Source of the DNA: Bacillota bacterium
GTDB lineage: Bacteria > Bacillota > Clostridia > Acetivibrionales > DSM-1351
Direction: 5' to 3'
NCBI GenBank assembly: GCA_023439045.1
Contig: JAEXOY010000040.1
Location: 1 to 13,748, forward strand
Length of the DNA: 13,748 nucleotides
The translations under genes were made by a program, and so were the position numbers. The notes under the pieces were generated by a model, which was not told the origin of the DNA, did not search any database, and saw only the letters and a program-made list of their open reading frames with translations. Positions 1-6,188 of the stretch are shown one piece after another (positions within the stretch are counted from its first letter, which is position 1; the number at the start of each line of letters is the position of its first letter).

Positions 1-105
1 TTTTTTATAGTCAGTGTCTCCAAATATGTCATCGCACAGCTTCTTCATTTCTGCATCCATTTTGCCTTTTGCAGGTATGTTGACCTTTGGGAGCTCAACT
101 GACAT
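1..105 (-). CDS. possible 5' fragment of an unknown protein, running off the left edge
   Basis: An open frame on the minus strand runs from at least position 135 to the window edge without a stop. Possible starts are ATG at 105 (weak AGAAGAG upstream) or ATG at 135. From 105 it encodes 35 residues beginning MSVELPKVNIPAKGK and then an acidic segment with CDDIFGD. The composition is protein-like and GC-richer than the rest of the window, but I do not recognise a family. Upstream of ATG 135 lie two hairpins (136-158 and 175-198). It could be the beginning of a gene flanking the tetR cassette, or a chance frame. Only the N-terminal part is visible. Confidence 0.3.
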   Translation of the reverse strand, partial: MSVELPKVNIPAKGKMDAEMKKLCDDIFGDTDYKK

Positions 106-135
106 TTTTACTCTTCTGCCTGAACCAATGAACAT

Positions 136-158
136 CGCCTGAATAGGACTTCAAGGCG
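136..158. repeat. short inverted repeat
   Basis: CGCCTGAA (136-143) and TTCAAGGCG (150-158) pair with a single bulged base around a 6-nt loop. It sits directly upstream of the possible minus-strand start at 135. No T-run follows on either strand, so a terminator role is not obvious. Confidence 0.4.
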
Positions 159-174
159 GTGTTTTCACATAAAT

Positions 175-198
175 ACTTCGGGCATGTTGGCCCGAAGT
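175..198. repeat. perfect 9-bp inverted repeat, left flank of the tetR-GNAT cassette
   Basis: ACTTCGGGC (175-183) and GCCCGAAGT (190-198) form a perfect 9-bp stem around a 6-nt loop. No T-run follows on either strand, so it is not a classical terminator. A degenerate relative of the same sequence occurs at 1414-1438, on the far side of the tetR-GNAT pair, with shared TAAAT just to its left. The GC-richer DNA of the left edge ends about here. Confidence 0.6.
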
Positions 199-211
199 GG
201 AAAGGATCCTA

Positions 212-240
212 TTGACTTATTTAAAAGAAATGCCTAAAAT
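212..240 (+). promoter_or_regulatory. sigma-A-type promoter of the tetR-GNAT pair
   Basis: The -35 hexamer is TTGACT (212-217) and the -10 hexamer is TAAAAT (235-240), with an optimal 17-bp spacer. The predicted transcription start is near 247, inside the inverted repeat at 246-275, so a protein bound there could block initiation. Confidence 0.7.
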
Positions 241-245
241 ATTTT

Positions 246-275
246 TATGGACTATAATTTTATTTCAAGTCCATA
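246..275. promoter_or_regulatory. operator-like inverted repeat ahead of the TetR gene
   Basis: TATGGACT (246-253) and AGTCCATA (268-275) are perfect 8-bp inverted arms separated by 14 bp. The repeat begins at the predicted transcription start and ends 12 bp before the ATG of the TetR-family gene. TetR proteins commonly bind inverted repeats at their own promoters, so autoregulation of the pair is the natural inference. The AAAGGAG ribosome binding site follows immediately. Confidence 0.55.
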
Positions 276-287
276 AAGGAGTAGCCA

Positions 288-884
288 ATGCCTAAAATTA
301 TAACCCAACATGAGCGTGAGCAAACAAAAAACGCCATTATGAAAAGTACAAAGCAATTAATACAAGCCAAAAAAGGAATTAAGAATATTACGGTAGATGA
401 TATTATCAAGTCTGTTGGAGTGGGAAAAAGCTCCTTTTATTCGTGCTTTAATTCTAAAGAAGAGTGCATTTATGAAGTTATTGAAAAATCACAAATTGGT
501 TTATCAAATCATTTTGAAACAATTATGCAGACTAGCCAACCTCGGAAAGAAAAAATAATTAGGTTTTTGCGTGATGTTTACCTTGCAGAGGATAGTATTA
601 GTAACTACATTAGCTCTAACGATATGGCAATTCTTTTGCGAAAATTGCCGCCGGAGTATAACGAAAGGGCAGAAGAAATATCTGATAGTATAATGACCAA
701 TACGATGAAACTATTAAATCTTAGTATGATACAAACTGAAACAATCACAGTTTTATTGGATTGTATTGACCGTATAGTTACATATACCGCAATTTCTAAA
801 CAAGCAAAGGAAGATGCGCTTAATACATTAATTCTATCCATAACAGAATATGTTGATAAAAACAGTGAAGTACAAACTGAATAA
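288..884 (+). CDS. TetR/AcrR-family transcriptional regulator
   Basis: The 198-residue product has the usual TetR length and architecture. An N-terminal DNA-binding region (about residues 10-65) carries the helix-turn-helix signature around ITVDDIIKSVGVGKSSFYSCF. It is followed by an all-helical ligand and dimerisation region with no recognisable specificity. The ATG is supported by AAGGAG at 276-281. The GNAT gene follows 15 bp downstream, so the two form an operon. An inverted repeat at 246-275 overlaps the predicted transcription start, which fits a repressor controlling its own operon. By position its partner is the acetyltransferase, but the inducer is unknown. Family assignment is firm; target and ligand are inferred or unknown. 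Confidence 0.9.
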   Translation: MPKIITQHEREQTKNAIMKSTKQLIQAKKGIKNITVDDIIKSVGVGKSSFYSCFNSKEECIYEVIEKSQIGLSNHFETIMQTSQPRKEKIIRFLRDVYLAEDSISNYISSNDMAILLRKLPPEYNERAEEISDSIMTNTMKLLNLSMIQTETITVLLDCIDRIVTYTAISKQAKEDALNTLILSITEYVDKNSEVQTE

Positions 885-899
885 TGAGGAGATGAACCC

Positions 900-1406
900 A
901 TGTTAGAATTAAGATTGCTCAATGATAGTGATATCCCATTGATAGAAGTCTGGCTGAATAAGGAGCATGTAAAAAGATGGTATGAAGTACCACATCTTGG
1001 AATTACGATTGATGACTGGATATCTGAAATTAAAGAATACAAAGGAGAATTCCAATGGATAACATACCTCATTGTTCTGTGGCAAAACCGTCCGATTGGA
1101 TTATGCCTGTACTATAAATGTGTGGATAGCAGCGACGAAGATTTTGGCACACTGCCGCTTATAGGTTCATACGGAATTGATTATCTCATAGGAGAAGAAT
1201 CTTATCTTGGTAAAGGTTTTGGTAAAGCAATCATAACCTTGCTTGTGGACAAAATCTTTTCATTACAGGATGCACAGAGAGTTACTGCTGACGTTGATAA
1301 AGAAAACAAGGCTTCCGCAAAAGCACTGTTATCATGCGGCTTTACGTTGTTGAATGCCGAAAGTAGCCGCTATGTCATTTGTAATGAGTTCACACGTATA
1401 CAATAA
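900..1406 (+). CDS. GNAT N-acetyltransferase resembling the aminoglycoside AAC(6')-I family
   Basis: The 168-residue protein would transfer acetyl groups from acetyl-CoA to an amine. Three stretches recall the AAC(6')-Ib type: an N-terminal LRLLNDSDIPLIEVWLN with a following RWYE; the central GIDYLIGEESYLGKGFGKA (about 92-110), whose GKGFG is the acetyl-CoA pyrophosphate loop; and a C-terminal ASAKALLSCGF (about 138-148), matching the family's SNLRAIRCYEKAGF-like segment. AGGAG at 887-891 lies 8 nt before the ATG. It is co-transcribed with the TetR-type regulator. I infer a detoxifying or resistance role; the substrate could equally be another amine or a siderophore precursor, so the aminoglycoside link is tentative. 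Confidence 0.8.
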   Translation: MLELRLLNDSDIPLIEVWLNKEHVKRWYEVPHLGITIDDWISEIKEYKGEFQWITYLIVLWQNRPIGLCLYYKCVDSSDEDFGTLPLIGSYGIDYLIGEESYLGKGFGKAIITLLVDKIFSLQDAQRVTADVDKENKASAKALLSCGFTLLNAESSRYVICNEFTRIQ

Positions 1407-1413
1407 CTAAATG

Positions 1414-1438
1414 ACTTTAGGCAAATGTGGTCCGAAGT
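1414..1438. repeat. degenerate copy of the 175-198 palindrome, right flank of the cassette
   Basis: This stretch starts with ACTT, continues GGCA and ends CCGAAGT, matching the order of the elements at 175-198 with a few substitutions and one extra base. TAAAT precedes both copies. It lies just after the GNAT stop codon at 1406, so the two copies bracket the tetR-GNAT pair in direct orientation. Confidence 0.45.
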
Positions 1439-1484
1439 TTACTTTTAATACTATTATGCAGCATTCAATATAAAGTCAAAATTT

Positions 1485-1525
1485 AAGGCCCACAGAAAAT
1501 ATCTGTGAGCCTTGTATTTATGCTT
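1485..1525 (+). terminator. terminator-like hairpin after the GNAT gene
   Basis: AAGGCCCACAG (1485-1495) pairs with CTGTGAGCCTT (1503-1513) with one mismatch around a 7-nt loop, and a T-rich stretch follows. It lies 79 bp after the GNAT stop and would end the tetR-GNAT transcript. AT-rich DNA on its left could also let it stop minus-strand transcripts. Confidence 0.65.
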
Positions 1526-1575
1526 TCTTTACAAATTTCTTGTCACACATGGTGCTGTTTCATCTACTATTGTTG

Positions 1576-1724
1576 TACATGCACTCTTCTTGCTTCTATT
1601 AGTGTACATGCTCTTGACGTGCTAGCTCCTGCTGTTCATGCTCTTTTCTTGCCTTCTCTTATTTTACATGCTCTTGACGTGCTAGCTCTTGCTGCTCATG
1701 CTCTTTTCTTACCTGCTCTAGCAT
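1576..1724. repeat. 60-bp tandem repeat, about 2.5 copies
   Basis: Two nearly identical 60-bp units (1605-1664 and 1665-1724) share the block TACATGCTCTTGACGTGCTA and a later CATGCTCTTTTCTT. A third, partial and diverged unit (about 1576-1604) lies to the left. The period is exactly 60 bp, a multiple of three, which points to a repeat expanded inside a coding frame. On the minus strand each unit encodes KEHEQQELARQEHV. Confidence 0.8.
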
Positions 1725-1778
1725 CATATCCTTGACCTTTTCAAGTTCAATGTACCATATTCCCTCGAATAGTATTGT
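1596..1778 (-). pseudogene. decayed reading frame with Q/E-rich repeats
   Basis: On the minus strand a frame open from 1778 encodes a segment containing IWYIELEKVKDMM and then KEHEQQELARQEHV before a TAA at 1661-1659. The same frame then continues through the second 60-bp unit, encoding KEHEQQELARQEHV again before TAA at 1601-1599 and an adjacent TAG. The charged, glutamine-rich repeat looks like the helical tail of a protein. A TAG at 1781-1779 closes the frame upstream and there is no convincing start. I read it as the eroded C-terminal end of a lost gene. A 22-residue peptide from the ATG at 1724 cannot be excluded. Confidence 0.4.
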
Positions 1779-1829
1779 CTAATACCATTCTGTACTTTTT
1801 ATATACCATTCAGTACCCTTAAATACCAT
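1753..1829. repeat. iteron-like TACCAT boxes
   Basis: TACCAT occurs at 1753, 1783, 1804 and 1824. The middle two are within a longer match, ATACCATTC(T/A)GTAC, and the last three are 20-21 bp apart, about two helical turns. Such spacing suits a DNA-binding protein. They lie between the decayed frame and the 3' end of the gene at 1914, on the integrase side of the element, so integrase arm-binding sites or plasmid-type iterons are both possible. Confidence 0.5.
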
Positions 1830-1913
1830 ATAAGTTTATCGTGGTGTAAGTAAAGTCTTGGTCAAAGTGTGCATATTAAGTTAGAGTAGATTAAATCATT
1901 GTACCTATTCGTT

Positions 1914-2804
1914 TTATAGTTCAAGTTTAGACATTAATCTTAATATATCATAATGTGATTTCCCATCTAATTCAATTGCATAATATTTACTCATAACAAT
2001 TGAAACATCATAATCATCTTTTGTTACTTCTCCAACACTTACAACATAAACTTCCCGCATATTGCTATTCTGAAGTTTCATATATGTTTCATATATATCT
2101 ATTTGAGAATACTGCGGTCCATTATTATCCCTGTAGTATTCACCAAATAAAACCCTACCTTTTCTTCCATCCTTCATCTGTATAACAATATACTTATAAT
2201 CTGTTTCATGGACGAAATCAATCATAATACCTGATACTTTACGGGTTTGTCCAATATCTTTTTCTGATATATCATCAATCTTTTTATGAAACAACAAAGG
2301 TTCTTTATCATCTAAACCAAGTTCTCCATTTGGATCGATTAAAGTAGCTTTACCTTTTGCAATTATGTTTGAATCTCTTTTTGAAATTGTGCTTTTGCCT
2401 TTTTTGGTAACATCTCCAGTATTATTTTTCTTTCCATAGTCAGGATTCACATACTGCTTATATGCTCTTTTTAAGGCATCCTTGATATGTTTTTCTGATA
2501 ATAAAGCATAAGTACTAGAATCATATATGCCTTTAGTTTTTAGGTCATTTTCATGCTCGACAGAATAAGGACAATCTTCCACATGTTGTTCGATTATTTC
2601 TTCACCATTAATTTTAGAACGTTTTGTTCTAAAGAATGTTCTTTTAGTTCCCTCTGCATATTCTATTTTTGCAGAGCAATTATGATTAGGACAATAAACA
2701 TTATCCCTAATTTGAAAAAATAATTCTTTAGTCATATCTCTAATGTCGATATCTTCAATTCTTCCATCTTTCCTAATTGTGGCAGTTTTAATTGATAAGG
2801 CCAT
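1914..2804 (-). CDS. unknown protein with an N-terminal zinc-ribbon-like motif
   Basis: The 296-residue protein is not one I recognise. Residues 38-43 (CPNHNC) and 74-78 (HVEDC) give a C-x4-C ... H-x3-C set that could hold zinc, similar in layout to N-terminal segments of some nucleic-acid-binding proteins. A lysine-rich linker (about 115-150) follows, then a beta-rich C-terminal part (about 190-285). There is no signal peptide or membrane segment, so it is cytoplasmic. AGGGGGG lies 7 nt before the ATG. It has its own promoter (2835-2864) and lies past the integrase terminator, a usual place for cargo at the end of an element. Function is unknown. Confidence 0.75.
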   Translation of the reverse strand: MALSIKTATIRKDGRIEDIDIRDMTKELFFQIRDNVYCPNHNCSAKIEYAEGTKRTFFRTKRSKINGEEIIEQHVEDCPYSVEHENDLKTKGIYDSSTYALLSEKHIKDALKRAYKQYVNPDYGKKNNTGDVTKKGKSTISKRDSNIIAKGKATLIDPNGELGLDDKEPLLFHKKIDDISEKDIGQTRKVSGIMIDFVHETDYKYIVIQMKDGRKGRVLFGEYYRDNNGPQYSQIDIYETYMKLQNSNMREVYVVSVGEVTKDDYDVSIVMSKYYAIELDGKSHYDILRLMSKLEL

Positions 2805-2834
2805 TTATATCCCCCCTAACAAAAAATACTTTTA

Positions 2835-2864
2835 TTTATAATAATATCCTATATTTTGCATCAA
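2835..2864 (-). promoter_or_regulatory. likely promoter of the gene at 1914-2804
   Basis: Read on the minus strand, TTGATG (2864-2859) and TATAAA (2840-2835) are separated by 18 bp, about 30 bp upstream of the start codon. It lies just after the integrase terminator, so the gene is probably transcribed separately. Confidence 0.5.
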
Positions 2865-2917
2865 TGGAATATTTTTAATAAATTTTAATGTTTCTAAATA
2901 TTTTTCTATAGATCTGC

Positions 2918-2965
2918 AAATAAAAATAACGCTAACCATTAGAATAGATAGCGTTATTTTTATTT
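2918..2965. terminator. bidirectional terminator after the integrase gene
   Basis: A perfect 17-bp inverted repeat (2918-2934 and 2949-2965) has the GC-containing core TAACGCTA and A-rich and T-rich outer arms, with a 14-nt loop. The T-rich outer arm gives the U-tract in either direction. It overlaps the TAA of the integrase gene (2966-2964). Confidence 0.85.
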
Positions 2966-4133
2966 ACAAAGCCATTATATTTAATTTTTCCAGCTTATCT
3001 ATTTCCTTTAATTTCTTTTGGGGAATTACATGTATGTAAATATCATATGTTGTTTTTATACTCTTATGGCCTAACTGCTCAGATATAGTTTTTACATCTA
3101 CATCAGCTTCAAAAAGCCGTGTTGCATAAGTATGTCTCAGTGTATGTATTGATGTGCCTGTAATACCTATTTTATTTACTATTCTTGTATATTTTTCTTG
3201 TATGTTTCTTGTATATGGTATTGTACCATTTATAGTAGGAAACACCAAATTGCTTTCTGACCATTCTATACCACTGTCATTGATTGCAACTATTTGCTTC
3301 TCCTTATGCTCCTTTAGTATATCTACTAAAAATACTGGAATTACTACTTTCCTGATGCTTGATAACGTTTTGCAATAGTTTTGCACCTGCTGTACAGTTT
3401 TCTTATCTTTTGCATAATAGTCATGTACTACCATAACCTTTTTGTTTATGTCAATTATTCTATTTTGAAAATCTATGTCTTTCCATGTTAATGCTGGTAT
3501 TTCTCCAAGCCGTGCACCTGTATTAAGATAAGTTAAGAATAATGTTCTACTCTCTTCATTATCTAATTCCTTTATAAAATCCTTCTGTTCCTGTATTGAG
3601 AATACTCTTAATCTCCTATCATCTCCATGTGGCAAAACTACATTCTTTGCAGGATTCTTCGCAAATATTCCTTGCTTAACTGCTTGTTCTAAAGCTCCAC
3701 TTAAAATGTTATAAACCTTTATAACCAATGAAATTGATGTTTTCCCATTGTTATAAATGTTATCTAGCATATACTGTATTTGCTCTCTTTTAAGCTTGTT
3801 AAGCTTAACACCACCAATATATTTATCAATATGTACTCTCTTGTTTGTAATATAGCTTGTTCTTGTTGATGGCTTTAGGTTCCTCTTAAACTCATCCATC
3901 CATTTGATAATCCATTCACTTACTGTAAAGTTACCCTTCGAGGCATCTATACCTAACCATAGATCTCTTTTTAGCTGGTCTAAAATCTTTACTGCTTCCA
4001 CCTGTGTTTTAGCATATTTATAAACTTTTTTAGGTTTGCCATCTTCCTTAATTCCTATCTGTAGTTGTATTAGCCACCTACCGTCTTTTCTTAAGCTTAT
4101 TGAACCCTCATTGTTTGCTCTCTTCTTCCCCAT
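2964..4133 (-). CDS. int: tyrosine recombinase / integrase, Tn916-phage type
   Basis: The 389-residue protein would integrate and excise the element at att sites. It has an N-terminal arm-binding domain (about 5-50), a SAM-like core-binding domain (about 66-160) and a C-terminal catalytic domain. Active-site residues are visible: R208 in GARLGE, a likely lysine at 255, H330 and R333 in IHTLRH, H356 in LGHKS and nucleophile Y366 in the segment TTYDIYIHV. Length and order match complete integrases. GAGAGGAG precedes the ATG. The gene follows the excisionase-type gene; a perfect 16-bp hairpin (4150-4184) sits between them, right against the ribosome binding site. The 3' end overlaps a strong terminator. 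Confidence 0.95.
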   Translation of the reverse strand: MGKKRANNEGSISLRKDGRWLIQLQIGIKEDGKPKKVYKYAKTQVEAVKILDQLKRDLWLGIDASKGNFTVSEWIIKWMDEFKRNLKPSTRTSYITNKRVHIDKYIGGVKLNKLKREQIQYMLDNIYNNGKTSISLVIKVYNILSGALEQAVKQGIFAKNPAKNVVLPHGDDRRLRVFSIQEQKDFIKELDNEESRTLFLTYLNTGARLGEIPALTWKDIDFQNRIIDINKKVMVVHDYYAKDKKTVQQVQNYCKTLSSIRKVVIPVFLVDILKEHKEKQIVAINDSGIEWSESNLVFPTINGTIPYTRNIQEKYTRIVNKIGITGTSIHTLRHTYATRLFEADVDVKTISEQLGHKSIKTTYDIYIHVIPQKKLKEIDKLEKLNIMAL

Positions 4134-4149
4134 TGTTTTCGCTCCTCTC

Positions 4150-4184
4150 TAGTACTTAGGAGGGTTATACCCTCCTAAGTACTA
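4150..4184. promoter_or_regulatory. perfect 16-bp hairpin between the excisionase-type and integrase genes
   Basis: TAGTACTTAGGAGGGT (4150-4165) and ACCCTCCTAAGTACTA (4169-4184) pair perfectly around a 3-nt loop. Read as RNA on the minus strand, the stem holds its own AGGAGGG and CCCUCCU and ends directly at the GAGAGGAG of the integrase gene. No U-tract follows, so it is not a simple terminator. It might tune integrase translation, protect an mRNA end or be a protein-binding site. Confidence 0.7.
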
Positions 4185-4189
4185 ATTGC

Positions 4190-4393
4190 TTATTGAACAT
4201 ATTCTGATGTTTCTAGCCATACTATAAACTTAGATTTTGGTATTACTACACGTTTAACTATTCTTTTAGCTGGAAAACCTTTCGTCCTACATAGCATATA
4301 TGCCTTGTTACGGCTTATCCTAAGTATTTCTGCTACATCCTCCACGGTTAAAGTTATAGGAAATTCTTCCATTGTTTTATTTACTGTTTTCAT
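4190..4393 (-). CDS. xis: excisionase-type small HTH protein
   Basis: The 67-residue protein starting MKTVNKTMEEF has the MerR-like/HTH_17 layout of element excisionases: PITLTVEDVAEILRISRNKAY followed by a basic wing with FPAKRIVKRVVIPKSKF. It would bind DNA beside the att site and steer the integrase towards excision. I chose ATG 4393 because AGGAG (4403-4399) lies 5 nt upstream. A longer frame from TTG at 4474 would begin inside the -35 box of the promoter. It ends about 57 bp before the integrase start, which is the usual xis-int order. It might instead act mainly as a regulator of the integrase. Confidence 0.8.
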   Translation of the reverse strand: MKTVNKTMEEFPITLTVEDVAEILRISRNKAYMLCRTKGFPAKRIVKRVVIPKSKFIVWLETSEYVQ

Positions 4394-4408
4394 ATTTTCT
4401 CCTATTCC

Positions 4409-4442
4409 CCACCCGACAAGGACATCTTCTCCCTGTGGGTGG
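4409..4442. promoter_or_regulatory. operator-like inverted repeat overlapping the excisionase transcription start
   Basis: CCACCC (4409-4414) plus ACAAGGA (4416-4422) pair with TCCCTGT (4430-4436) plus GGGTGG (4437-4442), with one wobble and one unpaired base. The predicted start of the promoter at 4445-4474 is at about 4438, so the repeat lies across the initiation region. That suits a repressor operator better than an RNA hairpin. Confidence 0.5.
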
Positions 4443-4444
4443 TC

Positions 4445-4474
4445 ATTGTATCGCTTGTGATTTATATGTGTCAA
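4445..4474 (-). promoter_or_regulatory. strong promoter for the xis-int pair
   Basis: Read on the minus strand, a consensus TTGACA (4474-4469) and TACAAT (4450-4445) are 18 bp apart. It lies between the methyltransferase stop (4488) and the excisionase-type start (4393), so the recombination genes can be transcribed apart from the genes upstream. Confidence 0.75.
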
Positions 4475-4487
4475 CTGCTATAATTCT

Positions 4488-5354
4488 TTATTTCCAGTCC
4501 TTAGACGATAAATTTATGTAATATTTTGCTATTTGAGGTGGATCATAATTAAGCCATACCCACTCTTCTGCAGTGTCTTTTATTATTTTTGTTTGGCAGG
4601 ATTTTTTTAGGTCAGCCAGTTTATAATGATTCCATCCGTTATTTAGTAAATAATTGTCATATAAATCCGGTCCATTTTTATTCCTGTATCCACATACTAT
4701 CATTTTACATCTAGCATTTTTAATTAATTCAAGCATTATAATTTGCTTTTTTAAATCCATTTCATACTTATAAACATTAGTTGCATTTTTGCCTCTAAGC
4801 TCATGGCAATATGGTGGGTCTAATAGCATAAATGCTTTTTCATTTGTTACATATTGAGCAATTAGCTCCATTGCATCAATATTTGTTACCTTTACATTTT
4901 GAAGTCTGTCATGTACGTATTTTAGATTTTTGTGTAGTATTGAAGAATACTCGTCCTGTGTTATACCTTTTCGCCAATTCTCTTTGGTTGAATTAAATGA
5001 CTGAGTAATTAATATAAATGTCAACTCTGCTTTGGTGAACTCGTCCAATCCTCTAAAGTTATTCTTATCTGCAAGTTTTGCCCTTATAAACTCTTGTTCA
5101 GAGTATTTTAGTTTAAGTAGCCTTTCTAATAACTCTTTACCCTTTTCCTTATTAGCCATTAGACAGAAAAGACTTGTTAGTGTCCCATCGAGGTCATTTA
5201 TTACCTCTATGGGATGTCTTGCTTTATTTAATGTAACTGCTGCACTTCCCATAAATGGCTCAATCCATATTTCACTTCCCCAGCATATCAAGCATAACAA
5301 TTGAAATATAACTCTATACTTCCCCCCGTACCATGTGATAAATCTTATATTCAT
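4488..5354 (-). CDS. Dam-type (D12 class) N6-adenine DNA methyltransferase
   Basis: The 288-residue protein would transfer a methyl group from S-adenosylmethionine to adenine in DNA. Visible motifs are WYGGK (8-12, motif X), EPFMGSAAV (32-40, SAM-binding motif I) and LLDPPYCH (177-184, catalytic DPPY motif IV), in the order of the Dam/alpha class, with about the usual length. Its start overlaps the stop of the upstream gene by one base (TAATG), and AAGGAGGT lies inside the end of that gene, so translation is coupled. No restriction endonuclease is recognisable nearby. I infer an orphan methylase that protects the element or times its gene expression. Recognition sequence unknown; GATC is possible by family but not shown. 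Confidence 0.9.
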   Translation of the reverse strand: MNIRFITWYGGKYRVIFQLLCLICWGSEIWIEPFMGSAAVTLNKARHPIEVINDLDGTLTSLFCLMANKEKGKELLERLLKLKYSEQEFIRAKLADKNNFRGLDEFTKAELTFILITQSFNSTKENWRKGITQDEYSSILHKNLKYVHDRLQNVKVTNIDAMELIAQYVTNEKAFMLLDPPYCHELRGKNATNVYKYEMDLKKQIIMLELIKNARCKMIVCGYRNKNGPDLYDNYLLNNGWNHYKLADLKKSCQTKIIKDTAEEWVWLNYDPPQIAKYYINLSSKDWK

Positions 5355-5944
5355 TAGGCTACCTCCTTATTTTCGTCAAATGTCAGTACACTAATCACAC
5401 GATATTGATAACCATCTTCATTTGTTAATGCCCAGTCATAGTTTCTACCTTTATTTGCTCTTAGTATTCCATATGCCTTAAGGACCTTTAGTAATTCCAG
5501 TTTGCTGTATCCCCAATCTTGTTCTGATACCATTTCTTGAAATTTTTTCTTTTCAATATCTATGTACCCTTCATCAGTATGCAGTTGTAATCTCTCTTTT
5601 GCATACTGTATTATCTCTTTAATTATCGTTTGTATATCAACCTTTTCTGTAACATCCAGCTCTTCCAAAGCAGAATATTTTTCTATAAGTCTGGACCGTG
5701 TATTATTAACATCTTCAAAGTCAAAGCTACCTTCCATATCAAGTAAAAAGTTAAGTATATTTCCACTTTTAAGACCACTTTTTTTAACTCTTTTAATTTC
5801 TGACCATCTACCATCAGATGACTCTACTACTAACCCAATTGATTGATTCATTGAGCTTTTGTCTACCAATCTTACTGCAAGTACTTTATATTCCTTCTTG
5901 TTTTTATATATTTCTGTTGCTGTTTCAATAAAATTTTTATTCAT
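5354..5944 (-). CDS. unknown protein with a winged-helix-like C-terminus, coupled to the methyltransferase
   Basis: The 196-residue protein is not a family I can name. Residues 1-75 include beta-like segments (KVLAVRLVD and IGLVVES). The C-terminal 60 residues (FQEMVSEQDW, then ELLKVLKAYGILRANKGR) resemble the winged-helix tail found on some phage and element primase or helicase proteins. GGAGGT precedes the ATG by about 8 nt. It shares a TAATG junction with the downstream methyltransferase, so the two are made together. It could bind DNA to guide or control the methyltransferase, but this is inference from the fold and coupling. The region upstream has a perfect TATAAT (6014-6009) without a good -35. 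Confidence 0.7.
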   Translation of the reverse strand: MNKNFIETATEIYKNKKEYKVLAVRLVDKSSMNQSIGLVVESSDGRWSEIKRVKKSGLKSGNILNFLLDMEGSFDFEDVNNTRSRLIEKYSALEELDVTEKVDIQTIIKEIIQYAKERLQLHTDEGYIDIEKKKFQEMVSEQDWGYSKLELLKVLKAYGILRANKGRNYDWALTNEDGYQYRVISVLTFDENKEVA

Positions 5945-6008
5945 GTTAATGAACCTCCGTATTTTAATTTTGTGAGTAACTCAAGCGCTTTTGTTTCTCT
6001 ATGACTAA

Positions 6009-6014
6009 ATTATA
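6009..6014 (-). promoter_or_regulatory. possible -10 box for the 5944-4488 pair
   Basis: A perfect TATAAT reads on the minus strand at 6014-6009, about 65 bp before the ATG at 5944 and downstream of a strong terminator (6078-6129). The -35 is weak (TTTTGC with 16-bp spacing), so an activator may be needed. Confidence 0.4.
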
Positions 6015-6077
6015 CGACATATTTTCTTAAGCAAAATATCCTGTATAATATATTGTTTAATACTTTAGATATGCTCG

Positions 6078-6129
6078 TAAATAAAAAAGTATATCCTCAC
6101 ACCATTATAAGGATATACTTTTTTATTTA
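6078..6129. terminator. bidirectional terminator between the 6189 and 5944 genes
   Basis: A perfect 20-bp inverted repeat (6078-6097 and 6110-6129) has the core AGTATATCCT / AGGATATACT and outer A/T runs on both sides, with a 12-nt loop. It insulates the unknown gene at 6189-6998 from the methyltransferase pair. Confidence 0.85.
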
Positions 6130-6188
6130 TTATGTACTCTATTTATACTTTTACGGATATTTTACAAGTATATTTAATGCTATTTTTA

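Noticed and set aside
605..1072. 155-residue minus-strand frame across the TetR/GNAT junction
   Set aside because: It overlaps two well-supported plus-strand genes, has no ribosome binding site and no domain features.
1505..1735. 76-residue plus-strand frame in the repeat region
   Set aside because: It is the reverse reading of the 60-bp repeat; the sequence is a low-complexity Leu/His/Ala string, while the minus-strand reading is protein-like.
4394..4474. 27-residue N-terminal extension of the excisionase-type gene from TTG 4474
   Set aside because: The TTG is part of the consensus -35 box and the internal ATG at 4393 has a well-placed AGGAG.
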